Assembly (NCBI RefSeq): GCF_900609055.1
Contig: NZ_UXAW01000051.1
Coordinates: 186,001-250,000, forward strand
Direction of reading: 5' to 3'
Source: Pseudogemmobacter humi
GTDB taxonomy: Bacteria; Pseudomonadota; Alphaproteobacteria; Rhodobacterales; Rhodobacteraceae
Length of the DNA: 64,000 nt
The notes below the pieces were generated by a model, which saw only the letters and a list, made by a program, of their open reading frames with translations, was not told the origin of the DNA and made no database searches. The position numbers were made by a program, and so were the translations under genes. Positions 33,319 through 42,684 of this stretch are shown one piece after another. How positions within the stretch are numbered: position 1 is the stretch's first letter; every line of letters starts with the position of its first letter.

Positions 33319-34835
33319 GCTTTCTCTCCGGTGATCTCGAATGTGCGTCGCGCGACGAAATCGTCCAGCGCATCGCGGATGGATATGTCCATCTCCGGCG
33401 CCTCGTAGTCGCGCAGGATCTGTTTGACGCGGGCGGTGGCGCGGTCGTGCTGCCAGAGCCCGCCCTCGGCCGTCCATTGCTCGTAAGTGCCGTTGTCCGA
33501 CATTTCGCCCAGCCAGAAGGCGGATTCAAAGTTCTCGCGGGTATGGGCGGCGCCGAGGAAATGGCCGCCGGGGCCGATCTCCTTGAATGCCTCCATCGCC
33601 TGGGCGGCTTCGGAAAAGTCGATCCCTTCCGCGAACCGCGCCAGCGCCGCGCAGCGGTCGGCGTCCATCACGATCTTCTCGTAGCCGGTGGTCAGCAGCC
33701 CCTCCAGACAGCCGGTGGCGTGGATGATGAAATTCACCCCCGCCATCACCGCGCCCATAAGCTGCGACTGGCTTTCATAGCCGGCCTGGGCGTCGGGCAC
33801 TTTCGAGGCGGTCAGCGCGCCGACCGAATGGAACGGCAGGCCAAGCCGGTCGGCCAGCGTCTTCGCGCACATCTGGAACTGGGTGCCCTCGGGGGTGCCG
33901 AAAGTGGGCGCCCCGGTGCGCAAGGACAGGGGCGAGAAGAACGTCCCGAACACCGAAGGCGCGCCGGGCCGGATCAGCTGGATCAGCGAGACGCAGGCCA
34001 TGACCTCGGCCAGCACCTGCGCCAGCGTCGCCGCAACCGTGACCGGCGACATCGCGCCGCCGAGGACGAAGGGCGAGACCACCGTGCATTGCCCGGCTTT
34101 GGCATATTCCTTCAGCGCCCAGAGCATGGTCTCGTCCATCACCAAAGGCGCGTTGGTGTTGACCACCGAATAGAGGACGCAGTTCTCGTTCACGAAATCC
34201 TCGCCCATGGCGAGTTTCGCCATGGCAATCGTGTCGCGGGCGCGTTCGGGGGCGGTGACGGCGCCCATGAAGGGCTTGTCGGACAGCGTCAGATGGGTAT
34301 GCGCCATATGCAGATGGCGCACCGGCACCGGCAGATCGACGGGCTCGACCACCACGCCGCCGGAATGGTTCACGGCGTTAAGGCTGTAGTGCAGCTTCGT
34401 GATCTCGCGGAAGTCGTGGATCGTGGCGTAGCGGCGCCCGTTCTCCATGTCATGGACGAAGGGCGGGCCGAAACTGGGCGCGAAAAGTTGCGCATTGCCG
34501 CCGATCTGGACCGAACGGGCAGAGTTGCGCGCATGCTGGGTGAAGACCCGCGGCGCGGTCTTTATCTTCTCGCGGCACCAGCCTGGATCGAAGCGCACCC
34601 GCTCGCCGTCGACGCGGGCGCCGGCGGCGCGGAAGATCTCCAGCGTCTCGGGATCGCCGCGGAAATCCATGCCGATCTCGTCGAGGATGCGGTCGGCGTT
34701 CCTTTCGATGACAGCGACGGCTTCGTCGCTGATCAGGCTGACATTGCCGATACGGCGCAGCACATAGGGGGCCGAGACCTTGTTCCTGTCGCTGCGCTCC
34801 TGCATCCGGGCGCTGCGGCCCCGTCTCTCGCCCAT
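33315..34835 (-). CDS. MttB-superfamily methyltransferase, non-pyrrolysine type
   Basis: A 506-aa protein matching the trimethylamine methyltransferase (MttB) superfamily, for instance GPPFVHDMENGRRYATIHDF, GAVTAPERARDTIAMAK, and SQLMGAVMAGVNFIIHATGCLEGLLTTGYEKIVMD. There is no in-frame amber codon, so it belongs to the widespread non-Pyl group, which includes MtgB (glycine betaine), MtpB and MtcB. Characterised members pass a methyl group to a corrinoid protein; no corrinoid-binding protein or reactivase gene is near. It is first in the minus-strand series, next to LysR operator-like repeats. Confidence 0.88.
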   Translation of the reverse strand: MGERRGRSARMQERSDRNKVSAPYVLRRIGNVSLISDEAVAVIERNADRILDEIGMDFRGDPETLEIFRAAGARVDGERVRFDPGWCREKIKTAPRVFTQHARNSARSVQIGGNAQLFAPSFGPPFVHDMENGRRYATIHDFREITKLHYSLNAVNHSGGVVVEPVDLPVPVRHLHMAHTHLTLSDKPFMGAVTAPERARDTIAMAKLAMGEDFVNENCVLYSVVNTNAPLVMDETMLWALKEYAKAGQCTVVSPFVLGGAMSPVTVAATLAQVLAEVMACVSLIQLIRPGAPSVFGTFFSPLSLRTGAPTFGTPEGTQFQMCAKTLADRLGLPFHSVGALTASKVPDAQAGYESQSQLMGAVMAGVNFIIHATGCLEGLLTTGYEKIVMDADRCAALARFAEGIDFSEAAQAMEAFKEIGPGGHFLGAAHTRENFESAFWLGEMSDNGTYEQWTAEGGLWQHDRATARVKQILRDYEAPEMDISIRDALDDFVARRTFEITGEKA

Positions 34836-34940
34836 GGCTTCGGCCTTCCCGTCAGACTGCTATCGGGGAGTGCCCCCGGATGCGGACGATAGAGGCGGCT
34901 TTGGCGGCCTGCACAGGCCAAACTTATACTATCGGAAATC

Positions 34941-34957
34941 CTAATGAGACGAATTAG
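34941..34957. promoter_or_regulatory. CTAAT-N7-ATTAG operator upstream of the MttB-like gene
   Basis: Inverted repeat at the 3' end of the lysR gene, 105 bp before the MttB-like ATG. The context AATCCTAATGA is nearly repeated at 35966-35975 on the other side of lysR. Confidence 0.45.
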
Positions 34958-35927
34958 CGATCTCGTGGTAGACCACCTGCCCGGCGATGGCGGGAAACAG
35001 GGTCTCGAAGGCGCGGCGCAGGATGATCTGGCATTCGCGCGCGATGCGGTGGGGGATGTCGCCCAGATCCTCGCGCCGGCACACCAGCCGGATGGTGCGT
35101 TTCAGCGGCGCGAAGGGCAGGGGCTCGATCCGCAGCCGCATGCCCTCAGCCACGCCGTCGATCAGCAGCGTCGGCGACAGGATCGCGAAACATTTGCCGG
35201 TGATCACCCCGGCCATGACCATGGAGGTGCGGTCGGCCTCGATGGCGCGCGGCAGGTCCAGGCGGCAGCGTTGCAGATGCTGATCGGTGCGCCGCCCGAC
35301 CGGGGTGGAAGTGCCGAACCGCGCCAGCGACAGGTGCCGGGCGATCTTGTGGATGTCATCGACAGGGCCATCGTAACCCGATGGCAGAACAAGGAAAAAC
35401 GGCTCTTCCAGAATCGAGGTGAAATTGTATCCCAGCCCTTCCTGCAATTTCTCGGAGGTTACCGCCATCTCGATCCGCCGGTCGTTCAGCGCGGCGAAAT
35501 GATCGGTCGCAAGCCCCGCCGACAGGATCAGCTCCGGCACTTTCATCTGCTTGCCGACCAGCTCATAAAGCCCCGGCGTCAGCGTGGTGGCGATGGACGC
35601 AAGCAGCCCCACCCGCAGCGCGGGCAGCGACGAGGCCCCCAGATGCTGCATGTCGCGTTTCAGATCGTCGATCAGATTGAGCAGCCGGAAACCGTGGCGT
35701 TGCAGCATTTCCCCGGCATAGGTCAGCGTGATCGGACGGGTCGCGCGGTCGAACAAAGGCATTCCGAAGATCACCTCCAGGTTCTTCAGATGCTGCGAGG
35801 CGGCGGATTGCGTGATGCGCAACGCGCTGGCGGCGGCGGTGACCTGCCGCATCTCGGCCACGGCCATGAAAACCTCGATGGCGCGGAACAGGTTGATATC
35901 CGGTTCGTGTTTGTCGCGCGTGTTCAT
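34941..35927 (-). CDS. LysR-family regulator of the methylamine locus
   Basis: 328 aa with the N-terminal winged helix-turn-helix (FRAIEVFMAVAEMRQVTAAASALRITQSAASQHLKNLE, residues about 13-50) and a periplasmic-binding-like effector domain. The ATG at 35927 is used; longer in-frame starts would run into the promoter. It sits between the leftward MttB-like series and the rightward flavoprotein series. ATTAG/CTAAT inverted repeats lie on both sides of the gene, so it likely controls both. The inducer would be the transported substrate or a breakdown product. Confidence 0.87.
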   Translation of the reverse strand: MNTRDKHEPDINLFRAIEVFMAVAEMRQVTAAASALRITQSAASQHLKNLEVIFGMPLFDRATRPITLTYAGEMLQRHGFRLLNLIDDLKRDMQHLGASSLPALRVGLLASIATTLTPGLYELVGKQMKVPELILSAGLATDHFAALNDRRIEMAVTSEKLQEGLGYNFTSILEEPFFLVLPSGYDGPVDDIHKIARHLSLARFGTSTPVGRRTDQHLQRCRLDLPRAIEADRTSMVMAGVITGKCFAILSPTLLIDGVAEGMRLRIEPLPFAPLKRTIRLVCRREDLGDIPHRIARECQIILRRAFETLFPAIAGQVVYHEIANSSH

Positions 35928-35958
35928 CCTGAAGATCCGGGCTGCCGTTCTGCTAAGA

Positions 35959-35973
35959 ATTAGTATCCCTAAT
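35959..35973. promoter_or_regulatory. ATTAG-N5-CTAAT LysR-type operator
   Basis: Perfect inverted repeat between lysR (start 35927) and the divergent flavoprotein gene (start 36049). The size and position fit a LysR recognition site. Confidence 0.5.
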
Positions 35974-36048
35974 GATGTTTGTCCATTCTTGCGCGAGCGG
36001 CGGGCATTCTGTCTGATTTCCGGGAAGATAGAACGGACGTAAGGCCAG

Positions 36049-38442
36049 ATGCGTAAGATCGTGATCATCGGTGGCGGCGCAATCGGGCTGAGCCTCGCCT
36101 GTCACCTGACGAAAACCGGCGCGGCATCGGTCGAGCTTCTGGAGCGCAATACGCTGACCTCAGGCACCAGCTGGCATGCGGCGGGGATCGTCGGGCCGCT
36201 GCGCGCCACACCGAACATGACGCGGCTGGCGATGTATGCCGGCGAGATGTTTCCCCGGCTTGAGGCGGAAACCGGCATGTCCACCGGCTACCGGCGGACG
36301 GGGGGATACTGGCTGGCGCGCGATCCGGCGCGGATGGACGAGCTGCACCGCATCGCGGCACTTGGCCGCCACTTCGGGCTGCATCCGACGATCACCGGGC
36401 CTGAGGGCGTGACTGTGCCGGGGCTCGACCTGTCCGGCGTGGTCGGTGCGATGGCGGTCGAGGAAGACGCGAACGTCAATCCGGTCGATCTCTGCATGGC
36501 CTATGCCCGCGCGGCGAAGGCGCAGGGCGCGGTGATCCGCGAGAATGCCCGGGTCGAAAGGCTGCTGACCGAGGGGCACCGCGTCACCGGCGTGGTGATG
36601 GCGGATGGCGCGGTGATCCGCGCCGATCAGGTCGCGCTCTGTGCCGGGGCCTGGTCGAAGCGGCTGGCCGATCAGGCGGGCGTCACGCTGCCCTTGCAGG
36701 CGGTCGAACATATGTATGTGGTGACCGAGCCGATGCCCGGGATGCCGCATCCTTTCCCGGTACTGCGCGATCTGGACCGCGGCATCTATGTCAAGGGCGA
36801 CGCGGGCAAGCTGGTGATCGGCGGCTTCGAGCCGCGCGCCAAATGCTGGGACGCTTACGGCCCCGAGGGCGACCGGCCCTTCCTGGAAATGCCCGAGGAC
36901 TGGGACCAGTTCACCCCGTTCATGGAGGCCGCGCTGGCGCTGATCCCCGGTCTTGCGCAGGCGGGCATCCAGCATTTCATGAACGGGCCGGAAAGTTTCA
37001 CCGTGGATACCCGCCCGCTGATCGGCGAGACGCCGGAGGTGGACGGGCTGTTCGTCGCCGCCGGGATGAATTCGGTGGGGGTGATGTCCTCGGCGGGCGT
37101 CGGCCGGGTGCTGGCCGACTGGATGCTGGCGGGCCATGCGCCGATGGATCTGTGGGAGGTGGACGTGGCCCGCGCCGATCCGCTGGCCGCGGCCGCGGCC
37201 CATGTCGAGGCGCGGATGGAAGAGGCGGTCGCCGATGCTTTCGCGCTGCACTGGCCGTTCAGACAGCCCGGGGCCGGGCGGGGCCTGCGCAAATCGGCGC
37301 TGCATGATCTCTGGGGCGATCAGGGCGCGGTCTTCGGCCTGACCGCGGGGTGGGAGCGCGGGCTGTGGTATGCCCGCGATGCGTCCGAGCGCGATCTGCC
37401 GTATTCGGTCGGCGCGCAGCCGTGGTTTCCCATCGCGCAGCGCGAGGCGGCGGTGATGGCGCAGGGCACCGCGCTGCTGGACCTTTCCCCCTTCGGCAAG
37501 TTCGACATCTCCGGCCCCGATGCGCTGCGGCTGATGCAGCATATCGCCACCGCGAACATGGATGTTGCGCCGGGCCGCGCGGTCTACACGCTGCTTCTGA
37601 ACGAGAGCGGCGGGATCGAGGGCGATGTGACCATCCTGCGCCGCGCCGCAGACCGTTTCCGGCTGGTCTCGGGCGCCGCCACCCGCTGGCGCGATGCGGC
37701 CTGGCTGCGGCGGCGGTCCGCGGGTTTCGATGTGACCATCGCCGATGTGACCGAGGCCGAAGCGGTCATCGGCGTCATGGGGGCGGGATCGCGCGAGACC
37801 CTCGCGGGGCTGTCGTCCGACGACTGGCAGGATTTTCCGTTCTCGACCGCGCGGCAGGTGACCGTCGCCGGCCAGCCCTGCACCGCGCAGCGCGTCAGCT
37901 TCGTCGGCGAACTGGGGTGGGAGCTCTACGTCCCCGTGGCTCATGCCACCGCCGTTTTCCGCGCCCTCACCGGAGCGGGCGCCCGGCCGATGGGCCATTA
38001 CGCGCTGGACGCCTGCCGGATCGAGAAGGCGTTCCGCCATATGGGCCACGACATCGGCCCCGAGGTCTCGCCGCTGGAGGCGGGCCTCGGCTTCGCGGTG
38101 GACTGGTCGAAGGATTTCCTCGGCAAGCCCGCCCTGGCGGCGCAGCGCGCCGACGGCATCACCCGCAGGCTGGTGCTGTTCGATCTGCCGGGCCACCCGC
38201 TGGTGCTGCATGACGAACCGATATGGGAGGCGGGCCGGGTGGTCGGCCTGACCACCTCGGGCGCGCGCGGCGCGCGGACGGGCCGGACACTCGCGCTCGG
38301 GCTGGTCGGGATCGCCAGGGGCGAGACCATGGCGCAGACCTGCGGGCGGATCTTCACCGTGGAGATCGCCGGAAAACACCATGAGGCGCAGGCGCTGGCC
38401 CGCCCGCCCTTCGACCCTGCGGGCGAAAGGATGAAGGCATGA
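36049..38442 (+). CDS. FAD-dependent N-demethylase-like protein 1 (DMGDH/sarcosine dehydrogenase family)
   Basis: A 797-aa two-part enzyme. Residues 1-400 are an FAD oxidoreductase (loop IVIIGGGAIGLSLACHL). Its TSWHAAG motif near residue 44 contains the His that carries covalent FAD in dimethylglycine and sarcosine dehydrogenases. Residues about 420-790 are FAO_M and GcvT-like aminomethyltransferase domains (YTLLLNESGGIEGDVTI, FVGELGWELYVP, ACRIEKAFRHMGHDIGPEVSPLEAGLGF) that pass the released C1 unit to tetrahydrofolate. First gene of the rightward operon; it overlaps the next paralogue by ATGA. Confidence 0.9.
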   Translation: MRKIVIIGGGAIGLSLACHLTKTGAASVELLERNTLTSGTSWHAAGIVGPLRATPNMTRLAMYAGEMFPRLEAETGMSTGYRRTGGYWLARDPARMDELHRIAALGRHFGLHPTITGPEGVTVPGLDLSGVVGAMAVEEDANVNPVDLCMAYARAAKAQGAVIRENARVERLLTEGHRVTGVVMADGAVIRADQVALCAGAWSKRLADQAGVTLPLQAVEHMYVVTEPMPGMPHPFPVLRDLDRGIYVKGDAGKLVIGGFEPRAKCWDAYGPEGDRPFLEMPEDWDQFTPFMEAALALIPGLAQAGIQHFMNGPESFTVDTRPLIGETPEVDGLFVAAGMNSVGVMSSAGVGRVLADWMLAGHAPMDLWEVDVARADPLAAAAAHVEARMEEAVADAFALHWPFRQPGAGRGLRKSALHDLWGDQGAVFGLTAGWERGLWYARDASERDLPYSVGAQPWFPIAQREAAVMAQGTALLDLSPFGKFDISGPDALRLMQHIATANMDVAPGRAVYTLLLNESGGIEGDVTILRRAADRFRLVSGAATRWRDAAWLRRRSAGFDVTIADVTEAEAVIGVMGAGSRETLAGLSSDDWQDFPFSTARQVTVAGQPCTAQRVSFVGELGWELYVPVAHATAVFRALTGAGARPMGHYALDACRIEKAFRHMGHDIGPEVSPLEAGLGFAVDWSKDFLGKPALAAQRADGITRRLVLFDLPGHPLVLHDEPIWEAGRVVGLTTSGARGARTGRTLALGLVGIARGETMAQTCGRIFTVEIAGKHHEAQALARPPFDPAGERMKA

Positions 38443-40859
38443 CGGAAGCGCAGGTTCTGATCATCGGGGGCGGCGCCATGGGCGTCTCGCTGATGTATCA
38501 TCTGGTCAAGGCGGGATGGACCGATGTCGTTCTGACCGAGAAGAACGACCTCACCCATGGCTCGACCTGGCACGCCGCCGGGCTTTGCACCCATTTCGCC
38601 CATAACCCGACGATCCAGGAATTGCGCGCCACTTCGGTGCGGCTTTACCGCGATATCCTGCCGGCCGAGACCGGCGAGAGCTGCGGCTTCCACGCCTCGG
38701 GCGCGATGCGGATCACCTCGAACCCGGAGCGGATGGACGAATTCGCCCATGTCGCGGGCCTGTCGAAATTCACCGGCTATGAGTTGCGGCTGTTGCACTC
38801 GCCCGAAGAAGTGGCGGCGCTGCATCCGCTGGCCCGCACCGAGGGGATCCTCGGCGGCATCTATGAGCCCGACGACGGCCATGTCGATCCGACTTTGGCG
38901 ACCAATGCCATGGCCAGGGTGGCCCGCGAAGGGGGGGCGGTGATCCTGCGCCGCAACCCGGTCCATGCGATCCGGCGCGAGAACGGCGCCTGGCTGGTCG
39001 AGACGAAACAGGGCCCGATCCGCGCGAAGCACATCGTCAACGCCGCCGGAACCTGGGGGTGGGAGATCGGCCGGATGATGGGGGCCAACGTGCCCTCGGT
39101 CCCGGTGCTGCACCAGTATCTGGTGACCGATACCGTGCCCGCGGTGGCCGAACGCATCGCGCAGGGCCTGCCGGAACTGCCGATGATCCGCGACCCCGAG
39201 GAAAGCTGGTATGTCCGCCAGGAACGCGACGCGCTGATCCTTGGCCCCTATGAGAAGGACGCGCAGGTCTGGTCGGTCGACGGTGTGCCGCCCGAGTTCG
39301 GCGCCGAGCTGATGGCGCCCGATCTCGACCGGGTGGAGCATATCCTGCTGGCCGCCATGGCGCGGATTCCGGCGCTGGAAACCGGCGGGGTGAAATCGGT
39401 GGTCAATGGCCCGATCACCTTCACCCCCGACGCAAACCCGCTGATCGGCCCGGCCTGGGGGCTGGAAAACGCCTGGCTGCTGACGGGATCCTCGATGGGG
39501 GTGATGGAGGGCGGCGGCTCGGGCTGGTTCCTCGCGCATTGGATGACCCATGGCGCGCCGCCGATGGATGCCCTTGCGGTGGACAGCCGCCGCTTCGGGC
39601 CATGGGCCGACCGCAACTACCGGGTGCAGAAGGCGGTGGAATGCTTCGGCCTGCAATTCGGCGTGCATTATCCGTATGAGGAACGCCCCGCCGCGCGCGG
39701 GAAGCGGCTGACGCCGCTTTACGATCTGATGCAGGCGCGCGGCGCGCAGATGGGCGCGGCTTACGGCTGGGAGCGGCCGAACTGGTTCGGCGCCCCCGCG
39801 GCCCTGACCTTCCGCCGCCCCGGCTGGTCCGACGCGGTGGCGCGCGAGTGCCGGCTGGTGACCACCGCGGCAGGCCTTGCCGACATGTCGGTCTTTTCCA
39901 AGTTCGAGGTGAGGGGGCCAGAGGCGCGGGCCTTCGTGGATGCTCTGGGCTGCAATCTGGCGCCGAAGCCGGGGCGGGTCGGGCTGACCTATGCGCTGTC
40001 GCCCGCCGGAGGGACGGAAGCGGAATTCACCGTCGCCTGCCTCGCCGGGGATCACTTCTATCTGACCTCGGCGGCGGCGGCCGAGATGCGCGACGACGAT
40101 CTGTTGCGCGCGCGGGCGCAGGGGTTCGATGTGACCGTCTCTCGGGTGAGCGACGATCTGGCGGTGATCGGGCTGATGGGTCCGGCCTCGCAGACGATCC
40201 TGGAGCGGCTGACGGAAGATCCGTTCGGCCCCTGGATGTCGGTCAGGACGATGATCATCGCAGGCATTCCCGTCCGGGCGATGCGGCTGTCTTACGTGGG
40301 CGAATCCGGCTGGGAGTTGCATGTCGCCGCCCCCCGCGCGGCGGAACTGTTCCTCGCGCTGGAAGCGGCGGGCAAACCCGAGGGGATCGGCTGTTTCGGC
40401 GCCTATGCGATGAATGCGATGCGGCTGGAGAAGGGCTATCCGGCCTGGGGCGCCGACTTCACCACCGAGCGCACCCCCGCCGAGACCGGCATGGGCTTTC
40501 TTGTGAAGCCCGACCATGATTTCATCGGCCGTGAGGCGCTGCTCAGGCGGATGGCAGAGGAGAACCGCTGGGAGATGGTGCTCCTGGAACTCGACCCCGG
40601 CGAGGCCGATCCCTACTACTCTCACGGTGTCTGGCAGGGCGACCGTTGCGTGGGCATGGTGACCTCTGCGGCTTACGGTCATCGCACCGGCAAGGTGCTG
40701 GCGCTGGCTTACCTGCGCGACCGCCATGCGCGCGACGGGCTGGAGGTCGAGGTTCTGGGCAGGCGCCGGGGCGCGAGGATCCTGACCGAGCCGCCCTTCG
40801 ATCCGCAGAACACGAGGCTGCTGGCCAGCCCCGCCCGCCAGCCGCTTCCGGCGGGATAG
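38439..40859 (+). CDS. FAD-dependent N-demethylase-like protein 2 (DMGDH/sarcosine dehydrogenase family)
   Basis: 806 aa with the same layout as its upstream neighbour: FAD loop VLIIGGGAMGVSLMYHL, covalent-FAD motif STWHAAGLCTHF, and the GcvT-like half with SYVGESGWELHVAAPRAAEL, MRLEKGYPAWGADFTTERTPAETGMGF and VGMVTSAAYGHRTGK. The two are clearly diverged, suggesting successive demethylations of di- and monomethylated intermediates or two substrates. Coupled to gene 1 by ATGA; the SDR gene starts 6 nt downstream. Confidence 0.9.
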   Translation: MTEAQVLIIGGGAMGVSLMYHLVKAGWTDVVLTEKNDLTHGSTWHAAGLCTHFAHNPTIQELRATSVRLYRDILPAETGESCGFHASGAMRITSNPERMDEFAHVAGLSKFTGYELRLLHSPEEVAALHPLARTEGILGGIYEPDDGHVDPTLATNAMARVAREGGAVILRRNPVHAIRRENGAWLVETKQGPIRAKHIVNAAGTWGWEIGRMMGANVPSVPVLHQYLVTDTVPAVAERIAQGLPELPMIRDPEESWYVRQERDALILGPYEKDAQVWSVDGVPPEFGAELMAPDLDRVEHILLAAMARIPALETGGVKSVVNGPITFTPDANPLIGPAWGLENAWLLTGSSMGVMEGGGSGWFLAHWMTHGAPPMDALAVDSRRFGPWADRNYRVQKAVECFGLQFGVHYPYEERPAARGKRLTPLYDLMQARGAQMGAAYGWERPNWFGAPAALTFRRPGWSDAVARECRLVTTAAGLADMSVFSKFEVRGPEARAFVDALGCNLAPKPGRVGLTYALSPAGGTEAEFTVACLAGDHFYLTSAAAAEMRDDDLLRARAQGFDVTVSRVSDDLAVIGLMGPASQTILERLTEDPFGPWMSVRTMIIAGIPVRAMRLSYVGESGWELHVAAPRAAELFLALEAAGKPEGIGCFGAYAMNAMRLEKGYPAWGADFTTERTPAETGMGFLVKPDHDFIGREALLRRMAEENRWEMVLLELDPGEADPYYSHGVWQGDRCVGMVTSAAYGHRTGKVLALAYLRDRHARDGLEVEVLGRRRGARILTEPPFDPQNTRLLASPARQPLPAG

Positions 40860-40865
40860 CGGGCC

Positions 40866-41669
40866 ATGACCCGGAGCGCAGCGCACAGGGTGGCGATCGT
40901 GACCGGAGGGCTTTCCGGCATCGGCCATGCGGTGGCGCTGTCGCTGGCCGGGGCGGGCTACCGGGTGGCGGTGGGCGCGCGCGATCTGGAAAGCCGCGAC
41001 CGCCTCGCGGCTTTCGGTGCTTTGACCGAGGCCGCGCTTGAGGGCGGCGGCGAGGTGCGCGCCGATGTGCTGGATCTGCGCGATCCGGCCTTGGTCGCGG
41101 CCTTCTGCGACCGCGCGGCGCAAAGGTTCGGCCCGGCGGATATTCTGGTCAATGCCGCGGGGATCACTGCGGAGCAGCCGGTCACGGGCCATTCCGACCG
41201 GCTTTGGGCCGATATCATCGACACCAATCTGACCGGCGCCTTCCGCATGATCCGCGCCTCTCTGCCCGGCATGATGTCGCGGGGCTGGGGGCGGATCGTC
41301 AATATCGGCTCGACAGCGGCCGGCACGGGCTGGAAGGATAACCCGGCCTATTGCGCGTCGAAGGCGGGCCTGCTGGGGCTGACGCGCTGCGTCGCGCTGG
41401 AAGGGGCCGCGCGGGGCGTGACCTGCGTCATGGTCAGCCCGACCTGGGTCGACACCCCGCTGATGGAAGCCGATCTGCGCCAGATCGTCGAGCGCGAGGG
41501 CAAGGGCCGCAGCACGGCCGAGGCCCGCGCCGCCATAGCGGCGGAAAACCCGCAGGGCCGCATCATCGCGCCCCAGGAGGTGGCGGCGCTGGTGGGTTTC
41601 CTTGTCGGCGAACAGGCGGCGGGGATCACGATGGAGGAAATCAGGATCACCGGCGGCGCCCTCTGGTAA
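40866..41669 (+). CDS. Short-chain dehydrogenase of the methylamine locus
   Basis: 267 aa classical SDR: VAIVTGGLSGIGHAVAL at the N-terminus (NAD(P) loop), NAAGIT, catalytic Ser in NIGSTAAG and the YCASK Tyr/Lys pair. The C-terminal wording (ASKAGLLGLTRCVALEGA, WVDTPLMEADL) recalls 3-hydroxybutyrate dehydrogenases. In this operon it may oxidise a hydroxy-acid intermediate. It starts 6 nt after the second flavoprotein. Confidence 0.85.
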   Translation: MTRSAAHRVAIVTGGLSGIGHAVALSLAGAGYRVAVGARDLESRDRLAAFGALTEAALEGGGEVRADVLDLRDPALVAAFCDRAAQRFGPADILVNAAGITAEQPVTGHSDRLWADIIDTNLTGAFRMIRASLPGMMSRGWGRIVNIGSTAAGTGWKDNPAYCASKAGLLGLTRCVALEGAARGVTCVMVSPTWVDTPLMEADLRQIVEREGKGRSTAEARAAIAAENPQGRIIAPQEVAALVGFLVGEQAAGITMEEIRITGGALW

Positions 41670-41690
41670 GGGCGGCCCGGCAACAGGAAG

Positions 41691-41718
41691 AACCATAAAA
41701 CAATAAAAACCATAAAAC
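41691..41718. repeat. AT-rich direct repeat AACCATAAAAC
   Basis: Two exact 11-bp copies (41691-41701 and 41708-41718) in the only AT-rich patch between the SDR and the second binding-protein gene. A candidate internal promoter or operator. Confidence 0.4.
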
Positions 41719-41741
41719 GAACCGACAGGGAGAAGACGCCG

Positions 41742-42668
41742 ATGAAACATCTCACCACGACGGTTTGCGCCGTTGTTCTTGGCGCGCTGGCCGGGCCGGG
41801 TATCGCCGCCGAACCCGGCGCCACCGATCAGCCGATCCGCATCGCCATGCTGGAATGGACCGGGGCGCAGATCACCTCGCAGATCGCGGGGCGGGTGCTG
41901 GAGAAGGCCGGCTACAAGGTGGAATATGTCACCGCCGGAAATTACCCGCATTTCCAGGGGCTGGCCGATGGCGAGATCGCGGTCTCGCCCGAGATCTGGC
42001 TGAACAATGTCGGCGATATCTATCCAAAGGTGCTGGCCGAGGGGAAGGTCGAGGATCTGGGCAGCCTTGGCCTTGAGACCAACGAGGGCTGGATCTATCC
42101 GAAATTCATGGAAGAGCTCTGCCCCGCGCTGCCGTCCTGGGAGGCGCTGAACGATCCCGCCTGCGTCGCGCTGCTGGCCACGCCCGACACCATGCCGAAC
42201 GGCCGTTTCCTCGACTATCCGGCCGACTGGGGCTCGCGCGCGGCGACGATCATCGCCGACAACAGCCTGGCGCTGACGGCGGTGCCTTCGGGTTCCGAGG
42301 GCGCGATGCTGGCGGAACTGCGCGCCGCCGGGGCGGCGAAGACGCCGCTCGTCATGATGTTCTGGGCGCCGCATTTCATCCTGGCCGAGGTGGAGGTCGG
42401 CTGGATCGACATGCCGCCCTGCGTGCAGGACACCAACGAGCACTGCATCAGGGCCCCGGATGTGAACAAGGCGGTCTGGTCGGGCTTCAAAGACAAATGG
42501 CCCGCCGGATACGAGGTGCTGAAAGCGTTCAGCGTCTCGACCGAAGACCAGCAGCAGATGATGCTGGCGATCGACCAGAACGGGGAATCGCTGGAATCGG
42601 TGGCCGATGGCTGGATCGCCGCGAACGAGGCCCTCTGGCGGCCCTGGGTGGATGGTGCGCTGAACTGA
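41742..42668 (+). CDS. ProX/OpuAC-type substrate-binding protein 2
   Basis: 308 aa with a signal peptide (cleavage near GPGIAA-EPG). The family start is RIAMLEWTGAQITSQIAGRVLEKAGY, with SPEIWLNNVG and MMFWAPHFILAEVEVGWIDMP. Several Trp/Tyr residues could build a trimethylammonium cage. It differs strongly from binding protein 1, so the two importers probably take up different compounds or different states. Two Cys pairs (PCVQDTNEHC and others) may form disulfides. The ribosome site is AGGGAGAAG. Confidence 0.87.
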   Translation: MKHLTTTVCAVVLGALAGPGIAAEPGATDQPIRIAMLEWTGAQITSQIAGRVLEKAGYKVEYVTAGNYPHFQGLADGEIAVSPEIWLNNVGDIYPKVLAEGKVEDLGSLGLETNEGWIYPKFMEELCPALPSWEALNDPACVALLATPDTMPNGRFLDYPADWGSRAATIIADNSLALTAVPSGSEGAMLAELRAAGAAKTPLVMMFWAPHFILAEVEVGWIDMPPCVQDTNEHCIRAPDVNKAVWSGFKDKWPAGYEVLKAFSVSTEDQQQMMLAIDQNGESLESVADGWIAANEALWRPWVDGALN

Positions 42669-42684
42669 GCCCGGAGGCCCCGTG

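Noticed and set aside
33315-34835. Possible pyrrolysine-containing methyltransferase
   Set aside because: The frame is complete without an in-frame TAG and no pyl genes are present.
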